NCBI GenBank assembly: GCA_036496605.1 | Contig: DASXKV010000068.1 | Span: 62,001 to 126,000, forward strand | Origin: Gemmatimonadaceae bacterium | GTDB taxonomy: Bacteria; Gemmatimonadota; Gemmatimonadetes; Gemmatimonadales; Gemmatimonadaceae | Direction: 5' to 3' | DNA length: 64,000 bases | Shown: one piece after another, positions 1 through 7,602 of the stretch | Numbering within the stretch: position 1 is the first letter of the stretch | How the letters are laid out: each line of letters starts with the position of its first letter | Notes under the pieces: generated by a model | What the model was told of the DNA's origin: nothing | Database searches by the model: none | The model's input: the letters and a program-made list of their open reading frames with translations, nothing else | Position numbers and translations under genes: made by a program

Positions 1-835
1 GCCAGCGAGGGATGTTCACGGAATGGACGGGGTGGTCGAGTCCAATGCCTGCGAGGCGATAGAACTCTCTCCAGGAGACGTTGAAGTCGTTCGCGAGATT
101 GTAGACCCGGCCGCCGGCTCTCTCCAGCGTCGCGGCGCGGACTGCGCCGTCGGCAACGTGAGACGCATGGACGATGGCCATGATCGCGCCGCCGCCGCCG
201 ATGAGGGGAGCCACATGCGTTCGCAGTAGACGCGCGACGCGCGGTACGAATTGCCGGTCACGTTCGCCGAAGATGACGTCCGGACGCACGGCCGTCGCCC
301 AGATGCGTCCTTCGGCGTGAGCCGCCATGACCAACTCCTCCGATTCACGCTTGGACCGCGCGTAATACGCATGCTCGGGAAGTGGATCGAGCGGCATTGT
401 CTCCTCGACGCCAGTTGCGTTGCTCGATGCATAACGAGCCTGCGGTCCGTAGACGGCGACGCTGCTGAGCTGCAGCAGACGGGCGCCGCTCCGGGTGGCC
501 GCGCCGATCGCGTTGCGTGTCCCGTCGACGTTAGGCACGCGATAGGCGTCGTAAGGATGGATGCGGCTCGGGGGCGGCGTGACGGCGGCGGCGGTATGAA
601 AGATCACCTCACAACCGCGGGCCGCCTCGACGAACGATCGCAGGTCGAGAATGTCGCCCGGAGCGCACTCCACGCCCTGATCCTCGAGCCATGCAACAGG
701 ATCCCAACCGTTCGCGCGCCTAAGCGCTGGCCGTTGGCGGAGGATGGTGCGGACACTCCACCCGGCCGCGCGAAGGCGCTCGACGATGTGCGATCCGACG
801 AGTCCGGTCGCCCCGGTTACGAGCGCGGTCGGCAC
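1..835 (-). CDS. NAD-dependent epimerase/dehydratase (extended SDR), 3' end outside the window
   Basis: About 278 residues are visible; the C-terminus lies beyond position 1. The protein opens with the Rossmann dinucleotide motif TGATGLVGSHIVERL and carries the SDR catalytic tyrosine/lysine pair in YYARSK, preceded by the LSSVAVYG serine strand. These mark an extended short-chain dehydrogenase acting on a nucleotide-sugar or a similar carbonyl/alcohol substrate with NAD(P). The GTG start at 835 lies 5 bases after the ygfZ stop, so the two are probably co-transcribed. No ATG-initiated frame of comparable quality exists on either strand here; the longer antisense frames are shadows. The substrate cannot be told from sequence. 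Confidence 0.85.
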   Translation of the reverse strand, partial: MPTALVTGATGLVGSHIVERLRAAGWSVRTILRQRPALRRANGWDPVAWLEDQGVECAPGDILDLRSFVEAARGCEVIFHTAAAVTPPPSRIHPYDAYRVPNVDGTRNAIGAATRSGARLLQLSSVAVYGPQARYASSNATGVEETMPLDPLPEHAYYARSKRESEELVMAAHAEGRIWATAVRPDVIFGERDRQFVPRVARLLRTHVAPLIGGGGAIMAIVHASHVADGAVRAATLERAGGRVYNLANDFNVSWREFYRLAGIGLDHPVHSVNIPRW

Positions 836-840
836 TCCCG

Positions 841-1914
841 TTAAGCAGGGAAGGGAAGATGAGCGACATCGACACGTGTCTCGGCCTCTTCCCAACGAGC
901 GATCAAAGACGATCCGAGCTCGACCTCGCGTCGCACCATACCGAGGGCGATGCCGCCAAGACGAGGCGACGCCGCCGTGCTGCGCACGTCCCCGACATCC
1001 TTTCCGGTCGCGTCAAAGAGCGTCGCTCCCGACGCCGGTGGTTCGGGACTCGCTGCGCGCAACCCGCGCAGGTTCTTGTTGACGTGACCGCGGAAATGGA
1101 CGCGCGCCACAGTCTCTTGCCCGGTGTAGCAGCCCTTGGTGTACGAAATCGCATGCAGCTCCTCGAGATTGGCCTCCTGCGGCAAGGTCGATTCATCGAT
1201 GTCTACGCCCCACTCCGGACGACCGGCCTCAACGCGCGCGATCTCCCACGTCTGCAGCCCGCCTGGCGTCGCCTTCGCCGCGAGCGCGCGCTCCCAAAGC
1301 AGCGCGTACGTCTCTGCCGGCGCAAACAACTCGAATCCTTCGATCTCGAGATCGGGAACTCGCGCGACGAGGACACGAGCGCCTTCGATGATGACTGCGG
1401 CGTGGGAATACGCCGGAAGCACGCCGAGTGCGCTGCTGCTCATACCCGTCATTTCACCGACGACGAGTCGCGCCGACGCGCCGAAGACACCGAGGTCGCG
1501 CACCGCATCACTCTCGTCCGTGTAAGGCGCGAGACGTGGATTCACGTACTTGCGCACCGTCGACATCCAACCTTCTTTCGCGCGCGGAGGCACATCGACG
1601 AGGAAAGAGCTCTCATCGCGAAAGATGCGGACGTCCGCGATGATCTTTCCTTTGGGGGTCAGCGCTGCCGCATATTGCCCCTGGCCGGGCACGATTGAGG
1701 CGACGTCGTTCGTGACGAGACCGGTGAGCATCTCGCCAGCGTTCGCGCCGGAGATGCGCATTCGGGCGCGATGCGTGCGGTCGAAGACGACTGCATAGCG
1801 TTGCAGCGCTTCGTATTCCGTCGCGACGCCGGCGTATGACAGCACCACGCTCCGACCGCTAATCTCGCCGAGCAAAGCCGTGTCAACGTGAGTCGGTATC
1901 GGATGACCGGACAT
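841..1914 (-). CDS. ygfZ: YgfZ/GcvT folate-binding protein
   Basis: 357 residues of the aminomethyltransferase (GcvT) fold. The YgfZ signature KGCYTGQE is near residue 240, with the conserved cysteine. YgfZ proteins bind tetrahydrofolate and support assembly or repair of certain Fe-S enzymes; they are not glycine-cleavage enzymes. The next gene upstream on the same strand is the Fe-S protein GlcF, a plausible client, but this link is inference. A GTGCTAG repeat hairpin lies between glcF and this gene. No good Shine-Dalgarno sequence is visible before the ATG at 1914. Confidence 0.88.
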   Translation of the reverse strand: MSGHPIPTHVDTALLGEISGRSVVLSYAGVATEYEALQRYAVVFDRTHRARMRISGANAGEMLTGLVTNDVASIVPGQGQYAAALTPKGKIIADVRIFRDESSFLVDVPPRAKEGWMSTVRKYVNPRLAPYTDESDAVRDLGVFGASARLVVGEMTGMSSSALGVLPAYSHAAVIIEGARVLVARVPDLEIEGFELFAPAETYALLWERALAAKATPGGLQTWEIARVEAGRPEWGVDIDESTLPQEANLEELHAISYTKGCYTGQETVARVHFRGHVNKNLRGLRAASPEPPASGATLFDATGKDVGDVRSTAASPRLGGIALGMVRREVELGSSLIARWEEAETRVDVAHLPFPA

Positions 1915-1929
1915 GATGGAGAGATAATG

Positions 1930-1997
1930 GGTGCTAGGTGCTAGGTGCTAGGTGCCAGGAATCAGCATTCGCTTAGCACGGAGCACCTATCACCTCT
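1930..1997. repeat. GTGCTAG tandem-word hairpin, copy 1
   Basis: Three exact GTGCTAG heptamers and one variant (GTGCCAG) run from 1931 to 1958. About 20 bases later comes an imperfect complementary arm containing AGCACC and TATCACCTC. The whole can fold into a long imperfect hairpin between glcF and ygfZ. There is no U-tract, so it is not a classical intrinsic terminator. The same words recur near 15.1, 24.5, 55.0 and 61.4 kb. Confidence 0.8.
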
Positions 1998-3318
1998 CAG
2001 CATCGTTCAGTCCCGCGTACGCTCGGTCCAGCAGATCCACCGGATGCACCACTCGTGTCGCGCTCGATGCGCGGCGCAGCCCTGCGCCAATCTGCATCAA
2101 GCAGCCGGGATTTCCGGTGGCGACGAGAGATGCGCCGGTCGCGATGATGTTACGGAGCTTGGGAGCCAGCACCATGTTCGATGTGTCCGGCTCGACGAGA
2201 TTATAGATCCCGGCGGCGCCGCAACAGTGCTCGGCGCCTTCGAGCGGGACGAGCTCCAGTTGCGGAATTGCGCGCAGGATGGCGAGCGGTGGATCGGCGA
2301 TCCGTTGCGCGTGCAGCAGGTGGCATGGGGCGTCGTAGGTGGCCTTCGCGCTGACAGGCGCGCCACGCTTCGGTCCTGCCGCGACGAGCAGCTCGCTCAC
2401 GTCGCGGACGCGCGACGACACACGCGCCGCTCGCTCCGCCCACTGCGAGTCCTCGGCAAGGAGATGAGCATACTCTTTCATCATCGCGCCGCATCCAGCA
2501 GCGTTGGCGCAGACGTAGTCCGTATTCGATCGCTCGAACGCCGCGATGTTCGCACAAGCGAGCTTGCGAGCGCCGCGCAGATCGCCCGCATGAGCATGCA
2601 AGGCTCCGCAGCACTGCTGGCCCGGCGCATCGACGATCGAATAGCCGTTGACCGTGAGCGTCCGCGCCGTCGCGCGGTTCGTCGGGGCGAGCAAGCCCTC
2701 CATGACGCAACCGAGTAAGAGCGCGACTGTGCCGCGTGAGCCATCGCCGAGCGCGACATAAGAAGTACGTGCGCCGTCGCTCCCGGTCGACGCGAGCATT
2801 GCCATCGCGAAGCCGAAGCGACCGGGCATGCGAGAGAGCAATGCGGGTATGCGCATCGCGCGCAGCACACGCGACATGAACATCGCGAACGTCAGCGCGA
2901 CTGGTCTCTCGAACACCCAGAGAATCGCGCGCGCGGCGAACGGCAACTTGCGCTTCTCGGCGATGGTCGCGCGCGTCGCCTCGAGCAGGTGGCCGTAAGG
3001 CACACCGGAGGGACACACCGTTTCACACGCCCGGCAGCCGAGGCATCGATCGATGTGCGTTTCGAGCGACGGATCCTCGATCGCGAGGGAGCCCTCGAGC
3101 GCAGAGCGCATTAGGAGAATGCGTCCGCGAGGACTGTCATTCTCGTCTTCGAGAGTCAGATACGTCGGACAGCTTTGAAGGCAAAACCCGCAGTGCACAC
3201 AGGCGTCGATGCCTGGACGCACCTTCGCGAGTGGCGTGTCAGGCAAGGCGCAGGGTGCCTTTCGAGAGGGTTGTGACGGGATCTCGCGCTCATGGGCCAA
3301 CGGGCGCGTGCTATTCAC
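1990..3318 (-). CDS. glcF: Glycolate oxidase iron-sulfur subunit GlcF
   Basis: 442 residues. Two ferredoxin-type [4Fe-4S] motifs, C40xxCxxCxxxCP and C92xxCxxCxxxCP, are followed by two CCG domains (CCGALHAH and CCGAAG). This is the layout of the electron-transfer subunit of glycolate dehydrogenase, which passes electrons from GlcD/GlcE flavins to the quinone pool at the inner membrane. Its ATG overlaps the glcE stop (ATGA, 3315-3318), so the order glcD-glcE-glcF is translationally coupled. The stop at 1990 lies inside the arm of a GTGCTAG repeat. Confidence 0.93.
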   Translation of the reverse strand: MNSTRPLAHEREIPSQPSRKAPCALPDTPLAKVRPGIDACVHCGFCLQSCPTYLTLEDENDSPRGRILLMRSALEGSLAIEDPSLETHIDRCLGCRACETVCPSGVPYGHLLEATRATIAEKRKLPFAARAILWVFERPVALTFAMFMSRVLRAMRIPALLSRMPGRFGFAMAMLASTGSDGARTSYVALGDGSRGTVALLLGCVMEGLLAPTNRATARTLTVNGYSIVDAPGQQCCGALHAHAGDLRGARKLACANIAAFERSNTDYVCANAAGCGAMMKEYAHLLAEDSQWAERAARVSSRVRDVSELLVAAGPKRGAPVSAKATYDAPCHLLHAQRIADPPLAILRAIPQLELVPLEGAEHCCGAAGIYNLVEPDTSNMVLAPKLRNIIATGASLVATGNPGCLMQIGAGLRRASSATRVVHPVDLLDRAYAGLNDAER

Positions 3319-4487
3319 GTCATTTCTCCGAGGATTCCAGGATTCAACACGTGGCGTGGATCGAACGCCGCCTTGATACCATGCTCGAGCCGATTGCGGA
3401 TTGCGGTCGGTGCGAGTGAGCGCCAGAGCGTCGTCGGGAGGCGTTCATACACGCGCCCGCCGTCGCGTTGCGCTTCGAGCATTCCTTCGAGCGACGTGTC
3501 TTTCTCGGGCTCTGCACTCGGCAGCACGATACGGACGACGCCACGTCGGGGGTCACCGTGGCAGTAACTCCCCAGCCTCTGCTCGACGAACCGTGTTGCA
3601 TCGTGCCAGGTTGCGGCGAACTCCGAAGGCCGCCGGGAGAGCCGCAATGCCGCTGCGCGTGCCGGCTCTGCGGACCGAAGATTCTGCCAAACGGTGGGAT
3701 CGACATCGTGCGCATCGCCGACGTTTCGGAGCTGCTCACATTGCGCGCCCACGGCGTCGTCGTTGCCGCCGAGCCTAACCAGCAGAACGGCGGGACCATT
3801 TCCGATTATGAGCCGGCGGGCCAGCGCGCCGTCGAGCAACTCGGCCGCGAGGGGAACAAAGGGCATGCGATGCAGACCCGAGCGGACGCGCTCGATTTCA
3901 TCGCCACCACCGCCGATGTCGATCGCGAGCGTTGCCTGCACACCAGGCAGCGCGCGGAGGCGCAGCGTCACTTCCGTTATCACCCCGATCGATCCCCATG
4001 AGCCCGTGACGAGTCTCGTGAGGTCGAAACCGGCGACGTTCTTCACCACGCGTCCGCCGCCGCGCACGATGTCACCAGCTCCGGTTACGAATTCGACACC
4101 GAGGGTCATGTCACGGGGCGTACCGAAGTGATGCGCGAGTGGGCCGTATGAGGCGGTCGCGATCGTCGCACCGATCGTCGCTTGTGAAGCGTCTCCATAT
4201 GGATCGAGTGTGAGCCACTGTCCGTGGACGGAAGTGGCACGCATGATCTCATCGAGGGTTGTACCGGCGCGGGCCGTCAATGTGAGATCGCCGGGCTCGT
4301 ATTCGACGATTCCGGCAACGCGGCGCATAACGAGCGTGTCATCGGCGCGCACAGGGCGGTTGGCATCGAGCCAACTGCCACCACCGACAATCCGCAGAGG
4401 GCGCGATTGCGCCGCGGCGTCACGCACGCACTCGCGCACTTCGGCGACTGAAGTCGGGCTCGTCGTTGCCGTCGACGGCGCGGTCAC
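3315..4487 (-). CDS. glcE: Glycolate oxidase FAD-binding subunit GlcE
   Basis: 390 residues with the FAD-binding PCMH domain at the N-terminus (LRIVGGGSW and later GGRVVKNVAGFDL). GlcE pairs with GlcD and GlcF to oxidise glycolate to glyoxylate. A longer open frame exists to 4823, but its first 110 residues are arginine-rich out-of-frame reading of glcD. The GTG at 4487 overlaps the glcD stop in a GTGA junction and gives the usual family length, so I take it as the start. The C-terminal part is less conserved, as usual for GlcE. Confidence 0.9.
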   Translation of the reverse strand: MTAPSTATTSPTSVAEVRECVRDAAAQSRPLRIVGGGSWLDANRPVRADDTLVMRRVAGIVEYEPGDLTLTARAGTTLDEIMRATSVHGQWLTLDPYGDASQATIGATIATASYGPLAHHFGTPRDMTLGVEFVTGAGDIVRGGGRVVKNVAGFDLTRLVTGSWGSIGVITEVTLRLRALPGVQATLAIDIGGGGDEIERVRSGLHRMPFVPLAAELLDGALARRLIIGNGPAVLLVRLGGNDDAVGAQCEQLRNVGDAHDVDPTVWQNLRSAEPARAAALRLSRRPSEFAATWHDATRFVEQRLGSYCHGDPRRGVVRIVLPSAEPEKDTSLEGMLEAQRDGGRVYERLPTTLWRSLAPTAIRNRLEHGIKAAFDPRHVLNPGILGEMT

Positions 4488-5959
4488 GCACGCTCCGCGG
4501 TTGCACGCGCGGCAGGCGCCATGTGCCATTCGCGGCACGAGTGAATCGGCACCACCTTGCCGGGATTGGCGCGACGCTCGGGGTCGAACACATCGCGCAG
4601 CGAGCACATGGCGCGGAGCGACTCGCTGGAGAAGATCGCATCCATGTATGGAAGCTTGTCGATGCCGATGCCGTGCTCGCCGCTGATCGTGCCGCCGGCG
4701 TCGATGCATGCACGCATGATCTCGCGCATCGCCGCGTGCACGCGAGACGCCTGGTCGGGGTCGTTCGCGTCGTAGCCGATGTTGGGATGCAAGTTGCCGT
4801 CGCCGGCGTGGAAGACATTGCACACGGTGACGCCGTACCGCTCACCGATCTCATGGACGCGCGCGAGCGTCTCGGGCAGCTTCGTGCGCGGTACGACGGC
4901 GTCCTGTACGACGAGGTGAGGAGAGATCCGGCCCATCGCGCCGAAGGCTTTCTTGCGACCCTGCCAGAGCTTTGCGCGCTCTGCCTCGTCGGCGGCAACG
5001 CGAACGGTGCGCGCGCCTGCTTCGCGCGAGAGCCTAACGACTGCCGCGAGATCGGCCTCGAGGCCGGCGACAGGACCGTCGAGCTCCACGAGTAACACGG
5101 CGGCGGCATCTGTCGGGTAACCGGCGGCGTAGATGGACGCCTCGACGGCGTGAATCGTCGCCGCATCCATCATCTCGAGTGCCGCGGGGAGAATACCACT
5201 CGCGATGATCGCCGAGACGGCGCGGGCGGCCGCATCGATCGAGTTGAAATCGGCAAGTAGCGTGCGGATCGCTTCGGGGATGCGGGCGAGTCGCACCGTG
5301 ATCTCGATCGCGACGCCGAAGCAGCCCTCGGAGCCCACGAATGCGCCGAGCAGATCGTAGCCCTCAGACTCGCCGGCGGCGTTGCCGAGCGTGACGACAT
5401 CGCCGTTAGGTAGAACGACTTTGAGTGCGACGATGTGGTTGAGGGTCACGCCATACTTGAGGCAGTGTGGACCGCCGGCGTTTTCAGCGACGTTACCGCC
5501 AATCGTACAAGCGGCCTGGCTCGACGGATCGGGCGCGTACAGCAAACCGTGTGCGCTCACTGCGCGCGAGAGCGCGACGTTCACCACGCCAGGCTCGACG
5601 ACCGCGAGCTGGTTCTCGGCGTCCACCGACAGGACGCGCGTTAGGCGGTTAAGCCCGAGGAGGACGACATTATCGGCGAGTGCGCCGCCGGAGAGACCGG
5701 TGCCCGCGCCGCGCGGCACGAACGGTACGTGGCTGCGCGCCAGTTCGCGGACGACAGCGATCACCTCGTCGCCCGTCCCCGGGAACACCGCCACCGAGGG
5801 TCGTTTGACGTATCCGGGAAGCCCGTCGGAGCTATAGGCGAGCAGTTCACCGGGACGCAACAGGACTCGACGGTGACCCACCATCTTCGCCAGACGCTCG
5901 GCGAGCGCGCCGTCGATCGCGCCCCGTTCGCTCTCAATCACACCGTCCGTGGTCGTCAT
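4484..5959 (-). CDS. glcD: Glycolate oxidase catalytic subunit GlcD
   Basis: 491 residues of the FAD-linked oxidase family. The FAD-binding half contains PRGAGTGLSGGA and GGNVAENAGGPHCLKYG. The C-terminal half has the metal/substrate motifs HAGDGNLHP and SGEHGIGIDK, typical of D-2-hydroxyacid dehydrogenases (GlcD, D-lactate dehydrogenase). Adjacent glcE and glcF make glycolate the likeliest substrate. The ATG overlaps the stop of the upstream LON-domain gene (5956-5959). A HAD phosphatase at 40.4 kb could be phosphoglycolate phosphatase, the step that makes glycolate, but that is a guess. Confidence 0.93.
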   Translation of the reverse strand: MTTTDGVIESERGAIDGALAERLAKMVGHRRVLLRPGELLAYSSDGLPGYVKRPSVAVFPGTGDEVIAVVRELARSHVPFVPRGAGTGLSGGALADNVVLLGLNRLTRVLSVDAENQLAVVEPGVVNVALSRAVSAHGLLYAPDPSSQAACTIGGNVAENAGGPHCLKYGVTLNHIVALKVVLPNGDVVTLGNAAGESEGYDLLGAFVGSEGCFGVAIEITVRLARIPEAIRTLLADFNSIDAAARAVSAIIASGILPAALEMMDAATIHAVEASIYAAGYPTDAAAVLLVELDGPVAGLEADLAAVVRLSREAGARTVRVAADEAERAKLWQGRKKAFGAMGRISPHLVVQDAVVPRTKLPETLARVHEIGERYGVTVCNVFHAGDGNLHPNIGYDANDPDQASRVHAAMREIMRACIDAGGTISGEHGIGIDKLPYMDAIFSSESLRAMCSLRDVFDPERRANPGKVVPIHSCREWHMAPAARATAERA

Positions 5960-6618
5960 TGCTCCAGGTGGGTGGCGTGGCCATTCGTTTTGGCGAGCGT
6001 GTGCACCTGTGCGCGGCTCACGAGCGTGCCTAACGCGTCGGTGAGGACGCGATCGAGATGGCCGAGGCGCTCGAGCGGCGAACGTGACGACAGAATCTCC
6101 TGCCGGGCGTCCAGGCCAATGTCGATCATTGACGCAATGGCGAACGAGAGGATTGCTGCCTCGTCAGGCAGCTCGGGAAGCGGATCGGGATCGTCCGCGA
6201 GGGTGCGCGCTGCGCGCCCGACACGCCGGAACAAGTCGCGCACGCGCTCGGCCAGCGCGTCGAGCTCCGCGCCAATCTCGAACTCATCCTCGATTGGAGC
6301 TGCGGTGCAGACGTGGTACGGATGCGACGAGATAACGAATGACACGAGCGCGAACCGATCGGTGCCCCGGACGAGAATGTTCGACCGTCCGTCAGGCAAC
6401 GTTTCCTTGTTCACGATCTCGGCGACGCAGCCGATGGTGCCCGGTGGGATCTCGGCTTCCGCAATTCCGTCGGGAAGGCGGGCGATGCCGAAACGCCCAT
6501 CACTGTCGACGCAGTCAGCCAGGAGCTGGCGATACCGCGGCTCGAAGACATGGAGCGGCAAGGCCATCCCCGGAAAAAGAACCAGAGGCAGGGGGAAAAG
6601 GGGAAGGTCGAAGTTCAC
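5956..6618 (-). CDS. LON substrate-binding (N-terminal) domain protein
   Basis: 220 residues matching only the N-terminal substrate-recognition domain of Lon protease: FPLPLVLFPGMALPLHVFEPRYRQL near the start, with later GTIGCVAEI. There is no AAA+ or protease domain. Stand-alone LON-domain proteins are common and mostly uncharacterised. The stop overlaps the glcD start by 4 bases, making this the first gene of the glycolate oxidase operon. A role in handling the oxidase subunits is possible but unproven. Confidence 0.88.
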   Translation of the reverse strand: MNFDLPLFPLPLVLFPGMALPLHVFEPRYRQLLADCVDSDGRFGIARLPDGIAEAEIPPGTIGCVAEIVNKETLPDGRSNILVRGTDRFALVSFVISSHPYHVCTAAPIEDEFEIGAELDALAERVRDLFRRVGRAARTLADDPDPLPELPDEAAILSFAIASMIDIGLDARQEILSSRSPLERLGHLDRVLTDALGTLVSRAQVHTLAKTNGHATHLEQ

Positions 6619-6667
6619 AGGATAAGGTATGTGCGCGAGTGCGTGTAAGAGAAGCAGGGCGTACGTC

Positions 6668-6709
6668 GAGGGGCGGCTCTCGAGGCGTCGGTCCCGAGGC
6701 CCGCCCCTC
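6668..6709. other. GC-rich inverted repeat between lipid kinase and LON-domain genes
   Basis: Perfect 9-base arms, GAGGGGCGG at 6668-6676 and CCGCCCCTC at 6701-6709, enclose a 24-base loop. The second arm touches the stop codon of the lipid kinase gene. No U-run follows on the minus strand, so intrinsic termination is uncertain; it may only attenuate read-through or stabilise the 3' end. Confidence 0.5.
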
Positions 6710-7602
6710 TAGGCTTCTTCAGTTGTCTTCACGACAACAGTCAAAGCTCGCCGAGCGAGTCGCAATTCGAGTGGCGGTGACACACGCACGATCTCGCCGT
6801 CGATGCCGACGTTCCATGCGAGCACGCCCTTCTTCGCTTCGATGCGAACGTGGTCGACGAGGAAGCTCTGCATTGCCGGCGTTCGTGAGGCGGACTGGAG
6901 GCCGCGAGCCGCGGCGGCAAAGGCGAGCGCGAGCATGCGTCCACCGGTGCGGGATTGCACGACCATCACGTGCAGGCCAGCGCGTCCGCCGCGTATGCGC
7001 GCGCCGAGGCTCGGGAGACGGAGCTCTCGTTCGCCGACGCCCACGAATACGAGCGGCGTGATGTACTCGCGTTGCACTCCATTCACCTCGAGCGTTACGC
7101 GAAAGGTGCGGAGGCGAAACAGTATCCGAAATGCGGCGGCGACGGAGGCGAGCCAGTAACCGAGGCGGTGCTCGAGACGCTCGCGCGTTCGCACGTACGT
7201 GACGTAGGCACCCACGGAGCTCGTGTTGAGAAAGACGCGACCATTCACCTCTCCGACGTCGATGCTGCGCGTCGTCGTTCCGACAGCGACGCGCACGGCA
7301 TCATCGAGGTCGGTTGGGAGGCCGAGGTCATGCGCGAGATGATTGAGCGTCCCACCGGGCAGGATGGCGAGCTCACATGCCCTTCCGCGTAGCGCATCGG
7401 CGGCTGTTGCGATCGAGCCGTCGCCACCGGCGACGAGCACGCGGCGCGCGCCAGTCTCGACGGCCTGTCGTACTCGCGCTCCGAGCTCGGTTGGCGCGAT
7501 ACGCTCCACCTGGAATGCGCCCGATTTGTCGAGAGCGTCGCACGCATCGTCGGCCGTACCGGCCTCGCGATTGACGAAGGCGAGTATCCGGCTCCCGCTC
7601 AC
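6709..7602 (-). CDS. Diacylglycerol/lipid kinase family protein (YegS-like)
   Basis: 297 residues. The catalytic-domain motifs are LVAGGDGSIATAA (GGDGT-type nucleotide loop) and LPGGTLNHLAHDLGLP. The family phosphorylates diacylglycerol, sphingoid or related lipids with ATP at the cytoplasmic membrane face. The start overlaps the stop of the large GH18/deacetylase/GT2 fusion by 4 bases, so the two are made together. That suggests a lipid acceptor or carrier role in polysaccharide export, which is inference. A paralogue is at 34.5 kb. Confidence 0.87.
   Translation of the reverse strand: MSGSRILAFVNREAGTADDACDALDKSGAFQVERIAPTELGARVRQAVETGARRVLVAGGDGSIATAADALRGRACELAILPGGTLNHLAHDLGLPTDLDDAVRVAVGTTTRSIDVGEVNGRVFLNTSSVGAYVTYVRTRERLEHRLGYWLASVAAAFRILFRLRTFRVTLEVNGVQREYITPLVFVGVGERELRLPSLGARIRGGRAGLHVMVVQSRTGGRMLALAFAAAARGLQSASRTPAMQSFLVDHVRIEAKKGVLAWNVGIDGEIVRVSPPLELRLARRALTVVVKTTEEA

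Noticed and set aside
251-844. Plus-strand 197-residue open frame
   Set aside because: Antisense to the epimerase gene; arginine-rich with no motif, while the minus frame has a Rossmann motif and YxxxK.
1945-2718. Plus-strand 257-residue open frame
   Set aside because: Antisense shadow of glcF, whose Fe-S motifs are unmistakable.
4488-4823. N-terminal 112-residue extension of glcE
   Set aside because: Out-of-frame reading of glcD; the GTGA overlap at 4484-4487 gives the normal GlcE length.
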